DNA of 57,011 nucleotides from Myxococcales bacterium (lineage in GTDB: Bacteria; Myxococcota_A; Polyangia; Polyangiales; JAFGIB01). Position numbers and translations under genes: made by a program. The DNA lies in contig JAOUOP010000009.1 in NCBI GenBank assembly GCA_029880325.1, positions 1 through 57,011 on the forward strand, written 5' to 3'. How positions within the stretch are numbered: position 1 is the stretch's first letter; each line of letters starts with the position of its first letter. Shown in pieces: positions 37,313-45,569 of this stretch. Below the pieces are notes generated by a model. The model saw nothing but the letters and a program-made list of their open reading frames with translations, searched no databases and was not told where the DNA came from.

Positions 37313-38176
37313 ATGCCCCAATCCGCGATGCCCACAAAGCGAGAACTCTTCGAGCGCCCCGACGCCTTTCTGGGACCGCTGCGCTGCGACCGCCAGGTCG
37401 AGGTGGACTACTGGGACCAGCTGCAGTCCTGGGCCAAGCCCTTCCTCGAGAGCCACTTCCCCGACGAAGAACTGGGCCTCACGCAGCTGCGCCGGCACTC
37501 GCTGCACTGTTTGGGCTCCATACCCTGGAGCGCCGACGAGATGCGAGATGAAAACTGGCAGCCCTGGAACCGGCGCTTCGACGGCAGCGCCATGGCCCTG
37601 ATCGACGGCCGTCAGTACATGACCGTGGAGATCTGGTACTCGGGTTTTTACGAGCAGGAACACGCCCACTACTTCGCCGAGACCGTCTCGGCCTTCGTGA
37701 CGTGGCTGGCGGCACAGGGTCGAATTCCGGCCGAGGCCGCAGAAACCTTCTGCACCGACATCGAGCGCGGCTTGCAGGAAGAGCAGGCCCGGGAGCCCGA
37801 GCCCGACTACGACTTCGAGGCCTTCGAACAGGCCGCCGCTCCCTTCGTCGCCGACCTGCGCCAGGGGCTCGACTTCCCCATGGAGCAGTGCCTCCTGGGC
37901 CAATCGCTCTACGTCGACGCCCTGCAGCAACTCGACGCCGACCCGCCGGAGACAGCGGACTTCAGCCAGATCGACTGCGAGCAGCTTTTGCACTTCACGG
38001 CGCGCCAGCTACCGCTGCTGGGACTCGAGGTCGACGACCTGGCCCAGACGACGATCGCCTGGCTGTGTTGGTTGGCCGCCTTCCAGATGATCACGGAAGC
38101 CGATCGCGAGCGCCTGATGGGGCAGGCCTTCTCCGTGCTGCGGGCGATGGACATCGACGACATCGAGTTGAATTGA
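37313..38176 (+). CDS. acidic soluble protein, unknown
   Basis: A 287-residue acidic protein without signal or membrane segments. GAAAGGA lies 6 nt before the ATG. It is rich in Trp, Tyr and acidic residues (YWDQLQSWAKPF, HCLGSIPWSADEM, MTVEIWYSGFYEQEH) and looks mostly helical. I do not recognise the family. The neighbours give no functional clue. Confidence 0.65.
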   Translation: MPQSAMPTKRELFERPDAFLGPLRCDRQVEVDYWDQLQSWAKPFLESHFPDEELGLTQLRRHSLHCLGSIPWSADEMRDENWQPWNRRFDGSAMALIDGRQYMTVEIWYSGFYEQEHAHYFAETVSAFVTWLAAQGRIPAEAAETFCTDIERGLQEEQAREPEPDYDFEAFEQAAAPFVADLRQGLDFPMEQCLLGQSLYVDALQQLDADPPETADFSQIDCEQLLHFTARQLPLLGLEVDDLAQTTIAWLCWLAAFQMITEADRERLMGQAFSVLRAMDIDDIELN

Positions 38177-38249
38177 GTCGAGCCTGCGTCCAACCGCTGC
38201 AGCGGCGGTGCTACCCTGGTGTGCCAGCAGGCACCAGCAGGAGCGGCGG

Positions 38250-38495
38250 ATGGGCGACAGCGACGAGGTTTGGCCCGGCGGCATGCCGCGGCCGGGGCAG
38301 CGAGCCGAGCGCTCGCGTCGGGTCGAAGCCCGCGATATCGAGCGCTTCACCGAGGTCAGCGGCGATCGCAATCCCCTGCACTGCCACGCGGCGCTCGCCC
38401 GCCGGACGCGCTTCGGCGAGATCCTGGGCCAGGCCGGCAAAACCAGCGCCATCCTCAACGCGCAGGTAGCCGGAGACCTGCCGGCCCGGGCATGA
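38250..38495 (+). pseudogene. truncated MaoC-like hydratase, N-terminal half
   Basis: An 81-residue product that starts like a MaoC/hotdog hydratase: VEARDIERFTEVSGDRNPLH, RTRFGEIL and TSAILNAQVAGDLP all match the first half of the family. A normal member continues for another 60 or so residues with the second half of the hotdog. Here the frame ends at LPARA and TGA, whose bases overlap the ATG of the DMT transporter gene. It was probably truncated by a deletion or junction at about 38485. It may be inactive. Confidence 0.7.
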
Positions 38496-39379
38496 CCCAG
38501 CCGGCGGCCCCTGCGGAAAGCACGCGACCGACCACACGGCTGCGCACTGCGGCGCTGACCACGGTGGCGATGCTCGCCTTCGCCGCCAACTCCATCCTCT
38601 GCCGCGCCGCCCTCGGCGGGGCCAAAATCGACGCCGCCAGCTTCTCCGGCGTGCGCCTGCTGTCGGGTGCGCTGGTGCTGGTCGCGCTGCTCGGCTTCAC
38701 CGGCGGCAGCCCCCTACCCCGCGGCGGCAGCTGGCTGGCGGCGGCGATGCTCTTTCTATACGCCGTGCCGTTCTCCTTTGCCTACGTCAGCCTGGCCACC
38801 GGCACCGGCGCCCTGATCCTCTTCGGCGCCGTGCAGGCCACGATGCTGGTGGCCGCCCTGCGCAGCGGCGAACGCCCCCATCCCCTGCAGTGGCTGGGCC
38901 TCCTGTTAGCGATCTTTGGCCTCATCTACATGGTGCTGCCGGGGGTGTCTGCGCCACCACTGCCGGGCGCCGCGCTGATGGCCGTGGCCGGCATCGCCTG
39001 GGGCCTGTACACGCTGCGCGGCAAGGGCGTCGGTGACCCGCTCCAGGAAACCGCCGCCAACTTCACACGCAGCCTGCCTTTCGTGCTCGTGCTGGCGGTA
39101 CTGACCTATCGGGACGCCCAGCTGACCCCGGGCGGCCTCAGCCTGGCCATTGCCTCGGGCGCGCTGGCCTCGGGCCTGGGCTACGCGATCTGGTACAGCG
39201 CCGTGCCCGGGCTGACCAGGACCGCTGCCGCCAGCGTACAGCTCACGGTACCCGTGATCGCGGCCCTGGGTGGCGTCGTCTTCATGTCCGAGCGCATCAC
39301 CCTGCGATTGACCATCGCCAGCTCCCTGATCCTCGGCGGCGTGCTGCTGGCGCTGCTCGCCTCCCGGCGCACGCGATAA
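38492..39379 (+). CDS. EamA-family DMT transporter
   Basis: A 295-residue membrane protein with about ten hydrophobic helices in two homologous halves, the EamA/RhaT layout. Typical pieces are FAANSILCRAAL, GALILFGAVQATML and the second-half counterpart AASVQLTVPVIAALGGVVFMSERIT. It likely exports or imports small metabolites; the substrate is unknown. Its ATG overlaps the stop of the truncated MaoC gene, so the present start may be near a rearrangement point, but the N-terminus looks complete. Confidence 0.85.
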   Translation: MTQPAAPAESTRPTTRLRTAALTTVAMLAFAANSILCRAALGGAKIDAASFSGVRLLSGALVLVALLGFTGGSPLPRGGSWLAAAMLFLYAVPFSFAYVSLATGTGALILFGAVQATMLVAALRSGERPHPLQWLGLLLAIFGLIYMVLPGVSAPPLPGAALMAVAGIAWGLYTLRGKGVGDPLQETAANFTRSLPFVLVLAVLTYRDAQLTPGGLSLAIASGALASGLGYAIWYSAVPGLTRTAAASVQLTVPVIAALGGVVFMSERITLRLTIASSLILGGVLLALLASRRTR

Positions 39380-39389
39380 CCGACAAACC

Positions 39390-39737
39390 TCAAAGAATCC
39401 CCAGCACCGCCTCCGGAGGTCGGCCCACCGCCGCGCGCTTGTCCTTCACCACGATGGGGCGCTCGATCACGCTCGGGTTTGCGACCATGCGCTCGATCAA
39501 CTCATCGCGCCCGAGTTCCGGATCGTCGAGCCCGGCTTCCTTGTAGGCCGCCTCACCCTTGCGCATCAGCTCACGCGGCTCCTTGCCGAGCATCTTCAGG
39601 ATAGCGTCGAGCTGCTCAGCCGTGGGTGGCTGCTTCAGGTACTCGACCACCGTGGGCGTCAGGCCGCGCTCCTCGAGCAGCGCCAGGGTGCCACGCGACT
39701 TGGAACATCGGGGGTTGTGATAAATCGTCAAGCTCAT
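39390..39737 (-). CDS. arsC: arsenate reductase (glutaredoxin type)
   Basis: A 115-residue ArsC-family protein. The catalytic cysteine C11 is in YHNPRCSKSRG and the arginine-bearing loop is IERPIVVKDKRAAVGRPPE. It reduces arsenate with glutathione and glutaredoxin, or acts as a related YffB/Spx-type reductase. No arsenite pump is next to it, so a general role is possible. GGAGTG precedes the ATG. The gene is convergent with the transporter gene. Confidence 0.87.
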   Translation of the reverse strand: MSLTIYHNPRCSKSRGTLALLEERGLTPTVVEYLKQPPTAEQLDAILKMLGKEPRELMRKGEAAYKEAGLDDPELGRDELIERMVANPSVIERPIVVKDKRAAVGRPPEAVLGIL

Positions 39738-39870
39738 CGGACTTCACTCCATTCGGGCGTCGGGCGCAGGGACTTCCGAAACGGCCCGCGGCGCGCCCCG
39801 AGGTGTACACGCACCGGGCAAGACCGACAATTGCCTTCGGTCGGGGCCCGCCCCCGGCTACGATGCGCCC

Positions 39871-41238
39871 GTGCCGAAAGCCGAGAAAAGCCCGCTGCGC
39901 GCCTTCTTCGACATCCGGCGCGAGGAGTTGCCCGATGCGATCATGATGTTCAGCTATTTCCTGCTGGTCATCACGACCTTCTGGGTGCTCAAGCCCCTGA
40001 AGAAGTCCCTCTTCATTTCGCACTACGACGTCACCGGCCTGGACCTTGTTGCGCTGCACCTGAGTGCCGCCCAGACCGAGCTGCTGGCCAAGGTGCTGAA
40101 CCTGGTGGTCGCCTACTTCGCCACCACCGCCTTCAGCGCCCTGAGTTCGCGCTACCACCGCCAGCAGCTGACCCACATCTTCAGCACCGGCTTCATCGGC
40201 GCCTTCCTGCTCTTCGCCTGGCTCCTGCTCGAGCCGGGCTCGGTGTCGGTATGGACCTTCTACCTGCTGGGCGACCTCTACAGCACCCTGATGGTGGCCA
40301 CCTTCTTCGTCTTCCTCAACGACATTGCCACCCCCGACTCCGCCAAGCGCACCTACGGCGTCATTGGCCTGGGCGGCGTGGTCGGCGGCATGCTGGGCTC
40401 GATGGCGCTGGCGAGCCTGATCCAGCGCGTGCCGCTATGGGCCTGGCTCTTGGGATGCTGCCTGATCATGGTGGCGATCATGGTGATCGCCGCCGCCGTT
40501 GGACGCCGCCATCCTCGCCGTGACGACGCACGCGCCAGCGCATCCACGGCGAGCAAGGCCAACGAAGCAGGCGGCAACCCGGCCTTCGACGGCGCGCGCC
40601 TGGTGCTGCGCTCGCGCTACCTGCTGGCCATCGTCGGCATCGTCGCCATCTACGAGATGGTCTCCACCATCCTCGACTTCCAGTTCAGCGCCACCCTCTC
40701 CCACTACCTGGACGGCAACGCCATCCGCGACCACCTCACCCTGGTCTTCGCCATCATGAACGGCACCGCCTTCGTGGTGCAGCTCTTGATGACCAGCTAC
40801 GTGATGAAACACTGGGGTCTTCGCACCGCACTGCTCGTGCTGCCGGCCACCACTCTGCTGGCTTCGGTGGGTTTTCTCGCGCTACCGATCCTGTGGATGG
40901 GCAGCCTGATCCCGACCCTGGACGGCGCCTTTTCCTACTCCGTAAACCAAAGCGCCAAGGAATCGCTCTACATCCCCACCACCCGCGAGGAGCGCTACAA
41001 GGCCAAGGCCTTCATCGACATGTTCGTGCAGCGCTTCGCCAAGGCGCTGGCGGTCGTGCTGAGCCTGGGCTTGACGCTGCTGGTGGCCGATTTCGCTGGC
41101 GTGCGCTGGCTGTCGCTGGTGACGCTGGTGCTGATCGGCATCTGGAGCGTGTTGGCCCGTTACGCCGGCACCCACTTCGACGACCTGGCGCTGGAAGCAG
41201 AAGCGACGGCCGAGACGGGCTCTCCCGACGAGCGGTAG
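39871..41238 (+). CDS. NTT-type ATP/ADP translocase-like transporter
   Basis: A 455-residue membrane protein with about 11-12 helices. The N-terminus (ELPDAIMMFSYFLLVITTFWVLKPLKKSLF) and the segment NQSAKESLYIPTTREERYKAKAFIDMFVQR are hallmarks of the nucleotide transporter family of rickettsiae, chlamydiae and plastids, also present in some free-living bacteria. The Lys pair in LKPLKK is conserved. The substrate cannot be read from sequence. A GTG start is used, with TACGAT (39859-39864) only 6 nt before it, so the transcript is probably leaderless. Confidence 0.8.
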   Translation: MPKAEKSPLRAFFDIRREELPDAIMMFSYFLLVITTFWVLKPLKKSLFISHYDVTGLDLVALHLSAAQTELLAKVLNLVVAYFATTAFSALSSRYHRQQLTHIFSTGFIGAFLLFAWLLLEPGSVSVWTFYLLGDLYSTLMVATFFVFLNDIATPDSAKRTYGVIGLGGVVGGMLGSMALASLIQRVPLWAWLLGCCLIMVAIMVIAAAVGRRHPRRDDARASASTASKANEAGGNPAFDGARLVLRSRYLLAIVGIVAIYEMVSTILDFQFSATLSHYLDGNAIRDHLTLVFAIMNGTAFVVQLLMTSYVMKHWGLRTALLVLPATTLLASVGFLALPILWMGSLIPTLDGAFSYSVNQSAKESLYIPTTREERYKAKAFIDMFVQRFAKALAVVLSLGLTLLVADFAGVRWLSLVTLVLIGIWSVLARYAGTHFDDLALEAEATAETGSPDER

Positions 41239-41381
41239 CGGACCTCGGCCGGCCGACCGCTCCGCGACTGGTGTCAAACGAGCGTGCGTGGGTCCCGGAG
41301 CGCCGTGACCCCGCGTGGGACAGCCGAGGACAGAACTCAACCAACGGTTTCGATCCATCCCGCCCGTCGTTGGTGCGGAGG

Positions 41382-41780
41382 ATGCCTTCATACTCACTTC
41401 GGTCAAGGGGCGTGCTCGCCATACTCGCCGTGCTCGCAGCGCCTTCGGCGCCGCTGTCCGCGCCGCTGCCGATCGCTTCGGTCGAGGACTTCGACGAGTT
41501 GACGCGGAGCGCCCCACCGCCGTTGCCGGTGGACTTCGGGGCCGCCTGGTGCGGGCCCTGCCGCATGGTCGCGCCCGAACTGCAGAAGCTGGCGGAAGCC
41601 AGCCGCGGCTCGCTGATCGCGGCCAAGGTCGACACCGAGGCGCTGCCGGCACTGGCCGCCCGCTACGGCATTCACTCCATCCCGACGCTGATGCTCTTCC
41701 GCGATGGCGCCATGGTGCAGCAGGTGGCCGGCGCCATGGGCGCGGCCCAGATCGAAGCGCACTTCGGGCTCGCCGCCTGA
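41382..41780 (+). CDS. exported thioredoxin-like protein
   Basis: A 132-residue protein with a signal peptide (about 1-27, LAILAVLAAPSAPLSA) and a thioredoxin fold. The redox motif is WCGPC with C57 and C60, and the cis-proline loop is SIPTLMLF. It should act as a disulfide reductase or oxidase in the periplasm. No dedicated electron donor is adjacent. The ATG at 41382 gives the shortest sensible signal peptide. Confidence 0.82.
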   Translation: MPSYSLRSRGVLAILAVLAAPSAPLSAPLPIASVEDFDELTRSAPPPLPVDFGAAWCGPCRMVAPELQKLAEASRGSLIAAKVDTEALPALAARYGIHSIPTLMLFRDGAMVQQVAGAMGAAQIEAHFGLAA

Positions 41781-41833
41781 CGCCCCCCAAACTCCCCTGG
41801 CCTCTTCCGGCGACGATGGCGTAGCGTTCGAAC

Positions 41834-43015
41834 ATGCTGCGCCCGTCGCGTGCAACCGCCGTCGCCCGCGGGGTTCTGCCAGGGGCGCTGCTGCTTTCGT
41901 TGCTGTGGGCGCTGAGCCAGGGCCAAGCTGCGCTCGCACAGCCGCCGCGTACCTCGTCGCTGAGCTGGGTGCGGCTGCCAGGGGCCGAGTCGTGCATCTC
42001 CACCCAGCAGCTGGCTGCCCTGGTGGAGCGGCGCATCGGACGGCGCGCGTTTGTCTCGGCCTCCCAGGCCGACATCTCCCTGGAAGGCCGCGTCGAACGC
42101 AAGGACGCGCGCTGGCAGGTCACGCTGGTGCTCAGCAATCGGCACGGCACCATCCTGGGCGAGCGGCGGCTGCAGGCCGAGGGCGACGATTGCTCAGTGC
42201 TCGAAGCCTCGCTGGTGCTGGTGATCGCCATCGCCATCGACCCCGGCGCCACGCTGCCGGCCGTGCGCGGGCCCGGCGACGCGCTATCCGCGGAGGCCGA
42301 GACCATGCTCTCGCAGCTGGACCTGCCCGAGGCCGATGACGAGGAGTTGCTCGCCCAACTCACCGTGGCCGACCCGGATGCCAGCGGCGCAGCGGACGAT
42401 TCGGAGGCCGAGTCGCGCAGCGAAGCCACACGAGAAAGGCGGGAGCCTCCAGGGCCACAGACCGCGCCCGCCGGGGCTGCGACCGGCGCCCGCGCAGGAG
42501 CGTTCCGGTTTTCGCTGGGAGCCGAGCTGGGCCTGGGCGCCCTGCCCAGCGTCGCTGGAGGCGCCCGCCTGCGGCTCGGCTACTTCGGTGCCAAAACGCT
42601 GGCGCCGGAGCTGCGTGGGAGCCTCACGCTGCAGCAGTCGCAGGATGTGGGTGAAGGCCGCATCCTCACGCGGCTGTGGTCGTTGGGCGCGGCGCTTTGC
42701 CCGCGGCTGCTGGGCGAGCACGGGGGCCACCATGTGCAGCTCTGCGGCGCCGCCGTGGTCACGGCCCTCGAGGCCGCGGGGCGAAATTTCGCCCAAAACG
42801 ACGAGGGCCGCCTGCTGTGGACAGCCCTGGCCCTGGGTCCCACCGGGCGCCTCGCCTTCGGCGGGCTGTGGCTACACCTGGGCGCCGAGCTCAGTCTGCC
42901 CCTGTCGCTCCCGTCGCTCCACGTCCAGAACGCCGAGATGCGACCGGTGCGAGCCCACCGGCCCTCCGGCCTTGGCCTGCAGTTGGAAGCGGGCGTGGGC
43001 TTGGCACTCGATTGA
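41834..43015 (+). CDS. exported barrel-like protein before the ECF sigma gene
   Basis: A 393-residue protein with a signal peptide (ending near ALAQ, residue 36). Residues 40-130 look like a small globular domain with a repeat of short strands. An acidic, disordered linker (about 140-215) precedes a C-terminal half of alternating strands (FRFSLGAELGLGALP, LRLGYFGAKTL) ending in LGLQLEAGVGLALD, compatible with an outer-membrane barrel. It lies 32 bp upstream of the sigma gene. TAGCGT (41822-41827) is 6 nt before the ATG, which suggests a leaderless transcript. Family unknown. Confidence 0.65.
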   Translation: MLRPSRATAVARGVLPGALLLSLLWALSQGQAALAQPPRTSSLSWVRLPGAESCISTQQLAALVERRIGRRAFVSASQADISLEGRVERKDARWQVTLVLSNRHGTILGERRLQAEGDDCSVLEASLVLVIAIAIDPGATLPAVRGPGDALSAEAETMLSQLDLPEADDEELLAQLTVADPDASGAADDSEAESRSEATRERREPPGPQTAPAGAATGARAGAFRFSLGAELGLGALPSVAGGARLRLGYFGAKTLAPELRGSLTLQQSQDVGEGRILTRLWSLGAALCPRLLGEHGGHHVQLCGAAVVTALEAAGRNFAQNDEGRLLWTALALGPTGRLAFGGLWLHLGAELSLPLSLPSLHVQNAEMRPVRAHRPSGLGLQLEAGVGLALD

Positions 43016-43047
43016 AGCCGGAATTTTTTTGAAAATGGTGCTGTGCT

Positions 43048-43671
43048 ATGGGCACCCAAAAGGTGAAGACGAAGGAACGCGAGCTGGAAGCATCATCGGT
43101 CGGAACGGCTGCAACGCCGCTGGTGGCGCCTGAGGACCGGGCACAGAGCACGGCCCCGGATGCGCAGCAGTTCACCGAGTTGTTCACACGCGCTGCACCG
43201 CGGGTGCTGCGCGTGCTGCGCCGCTTCGGCGTGCGCGAGTCGGATCTGGACGACCTGTGTCAGGAGGTCTTCGTCGTGGTGTACCGCAGTCTTGCCCAGT
43301 TTCGAGGTGACTCCAGCATCGACACCTGGATCTACGGCATTGCTGCACGCAAGGCCATGGCCCACCGCCGGCGCAAGCACGTGCGCGACGAGGTCACCCT
43401 GGAACCTGAGCAGGTGCCCGAGGTGGGCGCCGAACAAAGCCGCGGGCTGGAGCAACGCGACGCGCAGGCGACGCTCTCTGCCCTGCTCGACCGCCTCGAC
43501 GACGGCAAGCGCCAGGTCTTCGTGCTCTATGAACTCGAGCAGCTGGGCATGAAAGAGGTGGCGGCGGCCATGGACCTGCCCCTGCACACCGCCTACTCGC
43601 GCCTGCACGCGGCGCGCAAACAGCTCACGGCCCACGCCCGGCGGCTGCGCAACCTGGGAGCTGAGGCATGA
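43048..43671 (+). CDS. ECF-type RNA polymerase sigma factor
   Basis: A 207-residue sigma factor. After a polar N-terminal tail of about 35 residues, region 2 is FTELFTRAAPRVLRVLRRFG...DDLCQEVFVVVYRSL...WIYGIAARKAMAHRRRK and region 4 is LDDGKRQVFVLYELEQLGMKEVAAAM...YSRLHAARKQL with the helix-turn-helix. It directs polymerase to a small regulon. The next gene overlaps it by 4 bp (ATGA) and likely encodes its membrane partner. Confidence 0.9.
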   Translation: MGTQKVKTKERELEASSVGTAATPLVAPEDRAQSTAPDAQQFTELFTRAAPRVLRVLRRFGVRESDLDDLCQEVFVVVYRSLAQFRGDSSIDTWIYGIAARKAMAHRRRKHVRDEVTLEPEQVPEVGAEQSRGLEQRDAQATLSALLDRLDDGKRQVFVLYELEQLGMKEVAAAMDLPLHTAYSRLHAARKQLTAHARRLRNLGAEA

Positions 43672-44522
43672 TGGGGCAGCCTCCAGGGGACCTAGAGGAT
43701 CCGCCGCGTTGGTCCGAGGGGGGGGTCGAAAGCGGGGTCGAAAGCGGGGTCAGCGGGGTCGAAAGCGGGTTCGAGGCGCCCCAGGAGCTTTCGGCATTGC
43801 TGCGCGACGAGCTGCAGCGGGGACAGGCCACTGTGCAACTCGGAGGCCAAGAGGCGCGCCTGCAAGCGATCTTGCAGGGCGTCGGCGCCCAGGTGGGGCG
43901 ACCGGAGCTGGGCCAGACGCCCCTGGCGCAGCCGGTCACGGCATCCAGCTGGCTGGGCGGCAGCGGCGCCAAGCTGGGGGCAGCGCTGGGGGTGCTGGCG
44001 CTTTTGGGAGCGGGGCTGTGGCTTGCGCGCGGTGGCGAGCGCGACGCCACGTTCCCGGCGGCAGCCGAAACCCCAGCGCCGCCGACCGCGCTGCAGGCCG
44101 CTGTCCCGAAGCTGCCCGAGCCCGAACCGACGCTGGCGGCACCGGAGCCCACACAGGCCCAAGTGCCCGAGCCGGCCGAGATCGAGCCCGCGAGGGCCGA
44201 GCTCCAGAAGCGCACCCGACCCGCCCGCAGACCGGCGCCACCGCCCGACCCCGCCGCCGAGCTGGCGCTGCTCGAGCAGGCGCAACGCGCCATGGCGAGC
44301 TCCCCCGGGCGCACGCTTTCGCTGGCCCAAGAGCACAAAAAGCTCTACCGCCACGGCCAGTTCCAGCAGGAACGCGAGATGCTCGCCATCGAGGCCCTGC
44401 TGCGCCTGGGCGAGCAGCGCAACGCCGAGCTGCGCGGGCGCCGCTTCGAGAAGGCCTTCCCGCGCTCGAGCCACGTGCCCCGCCTCAGGCAGCTTTTGGC
44501 CTCGGACCACGGCCCGCGCTGA
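43668..44522 (+). CDS. single-span membrane protein, candidate anti-sigma partner
   Basis: A 284-residue protein whose start overlaps the sigma stop. The first 95 residues are cytoplasmic and include four short repeats GVES. A transmembrane helix (AALGVLALLGAGLWLA) is near 105-121, then a Pro/Glu linker and a helical C-terminal domain (about 200-280, QAQRAMASSPGRTLSLAQEHKKLYRHG). Position, overlap and topology suggest an anti-sigma or sigma-sensing protein, as in many myxobacterial ECF pairs, but no ZAS zinc motif is visible, so the role is inferred. Confidence 0.65.
   Translation: MMGQPPGDLEDPPRWSEGGVESGVESGVSGVESGFEAPQELSALLRDELQRGQATVQLGGQEARLQAILQGVGAQVGRPELGQTPLAQPVTASSWLGGSGAKLGAALGVLALLGAGLWLARGGERDATFPAAAETPAPPTALQAAVPKLPEPEPTLAAPEPTQAQVPEPAEIEPARAELQKRTRPARRPAPPPDPAAELALLEQAQRAMASSPGRTLSLAQEHKKLYRHGQFQQEREMLAIEALLRLGEQRNAELRGRRFEKAFPRSSHVPRLRQLLASDHGPR
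43721..43770 (+). repeat. in-frame minisatellite GGGTCGAAAGCG
   Basis: Copies of GGGTCGAAAGCG, one shortened to GGGTCAGCG, repeat at the 5' end of the membrane-partner gene and encode GVESGVESGVSGVESG. Copy number may vary by slippage without breaking the frame when the unit is 12 bp. Confidence 0.75.
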
Positions 44523-44566
44523 AGATTCCGGGCTGCTGCGGACGAATTCGACAATACTGACAGCCG

Positions 44567-45568
44567 ATGGCTCCGCGCTCGCTCGTCCTCGCGCTATCGC
44601 TCGCCGGCTGCGGTCTCGGCCCCCTCGCCTGCTCGGGCTCGGTAACCGTCGGCCACGCCTGCCCCCCCGAAGGCTGCGACAGCGCGTTCGCCGCCAGCGT
44701 CATCGACGACCCCAAGTGGCCCGATCTGCCCATGCCTGAGCAATGCGGCTTGCAGCTACCCTCCACGGGAGAGCGCGTGGAGGCCAATGGCGAGCTCGAC
44801 AGCTGCATGATCTTCAGCCTTCATGCCCTCGGCGGCGGCTCGGCCCCCGTCTATCTCACGCGTATGCAGATCGTGATGACCCCCTTCAGCCATCACGTCG
44901 ACGTGCGCATGACCGCCGACGCCGTCGATCTTCCCGACGGACCGGTGCCCTGCGACGCGGCCTGGTCGAGCCCAGCACGTTGGATCCCGTTGATGACCGC
45001 GCGCGGCGAAGAAGACGACTGGGATCTCAGCGCCGCGCCCTACGTCGCCAGCAGCCACTACCGCGTATTGGTCAACCACCACTACAGCAATAACTCCGAT
45101 CGCGCGCGCGACGATGTGGGCTTCAAGCTCAACCTCTACTGCGATCGACAGCTGCCCAATCCCGTCAGCCAGGCCTTTAGCTTCGAAAATCGCCAGCAGC
45201 GCCTGGTGCAACCCGGCACCGCAGAGACCCTGGCCGGCACCTGCGACTTCGACCGCAGCGTGATCATCACGCGCCTCTACCGCCGCACCCATCGCATCGT
45301 GGCCTACCGCGCCGGCCTCGTGGGCGAGGCCGATTGGCTGTGGGTCAGCGGCGACAGCACCGGCAAGTTGTCGCTCGACCCCGATCCACCGCTCACGCTC
45401 ACGGCCGGCCAGGGCCTGCGCTGGGAGTGCGACTACGAGAACACCTCCGATCTGGCCTTCCAAATCGGTGGCGGCGCCTCCGACACCTGTTCGCTGCTCG
45501 GTATCTACCAGCTGCCCGACGGCCGGCCCGATCCGGTGCCGGCCACCTGCACCCTAGCGCCGCGGTGA
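44567..45568 (+). CDS. lipoprotein with degenerate copper monooxygenase-like fold
   Basis: A 333-residue lipoprotein (lipobox SLAGC, Cys15). Its body resembles the PHM-like half of the lipoprotein at 32197: H109-H110 in FSHHVDV, H171-H172 in VNHHYSN, then RRTHRIV (H242) where the other protein has an HMH pair, and GGGASDTCSL where that protein has the ligand Met of DEMC. One copper site appears kept and the second lost (HxH reduced to a single His, Met replaced by Thr307). It has no haem motif. It may bind copper or a ligand rather than act as a monooxygenase. It is convergent with the lectin lipoprotein gene. Confidence 0.65.
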   Translation: MAPRSLVLALSLAGCGLGPLACSGSVTVGHACPPEGCDSAFAASVIDDPKWPDLPMPEQCGLQLPSTGERVEANGELDSCMIFSLHALGGGSAPVYLTRMQIVMTPFSHHVDVRMTADAVDLPDGPVPCDAAWSSPARWIPLMTARGEEDDWDLSAAPYVASSHYRVLVNHHYSNNSDRARDDVGFKLNLYCDRQLPNPVSQAFSFENRQQRLVQPGTAETLAGTCDFDRSVIITRLYRRTHRIVAYRAGLVGEADWLWVSGDSTGKLSLDPDPPLTLTAGQGLRWECDYENTSDLAFQIGGGASDTCSLLGIYQLPDGRPDPVPATCTLAPR

Positions 45569-45569
45569 A

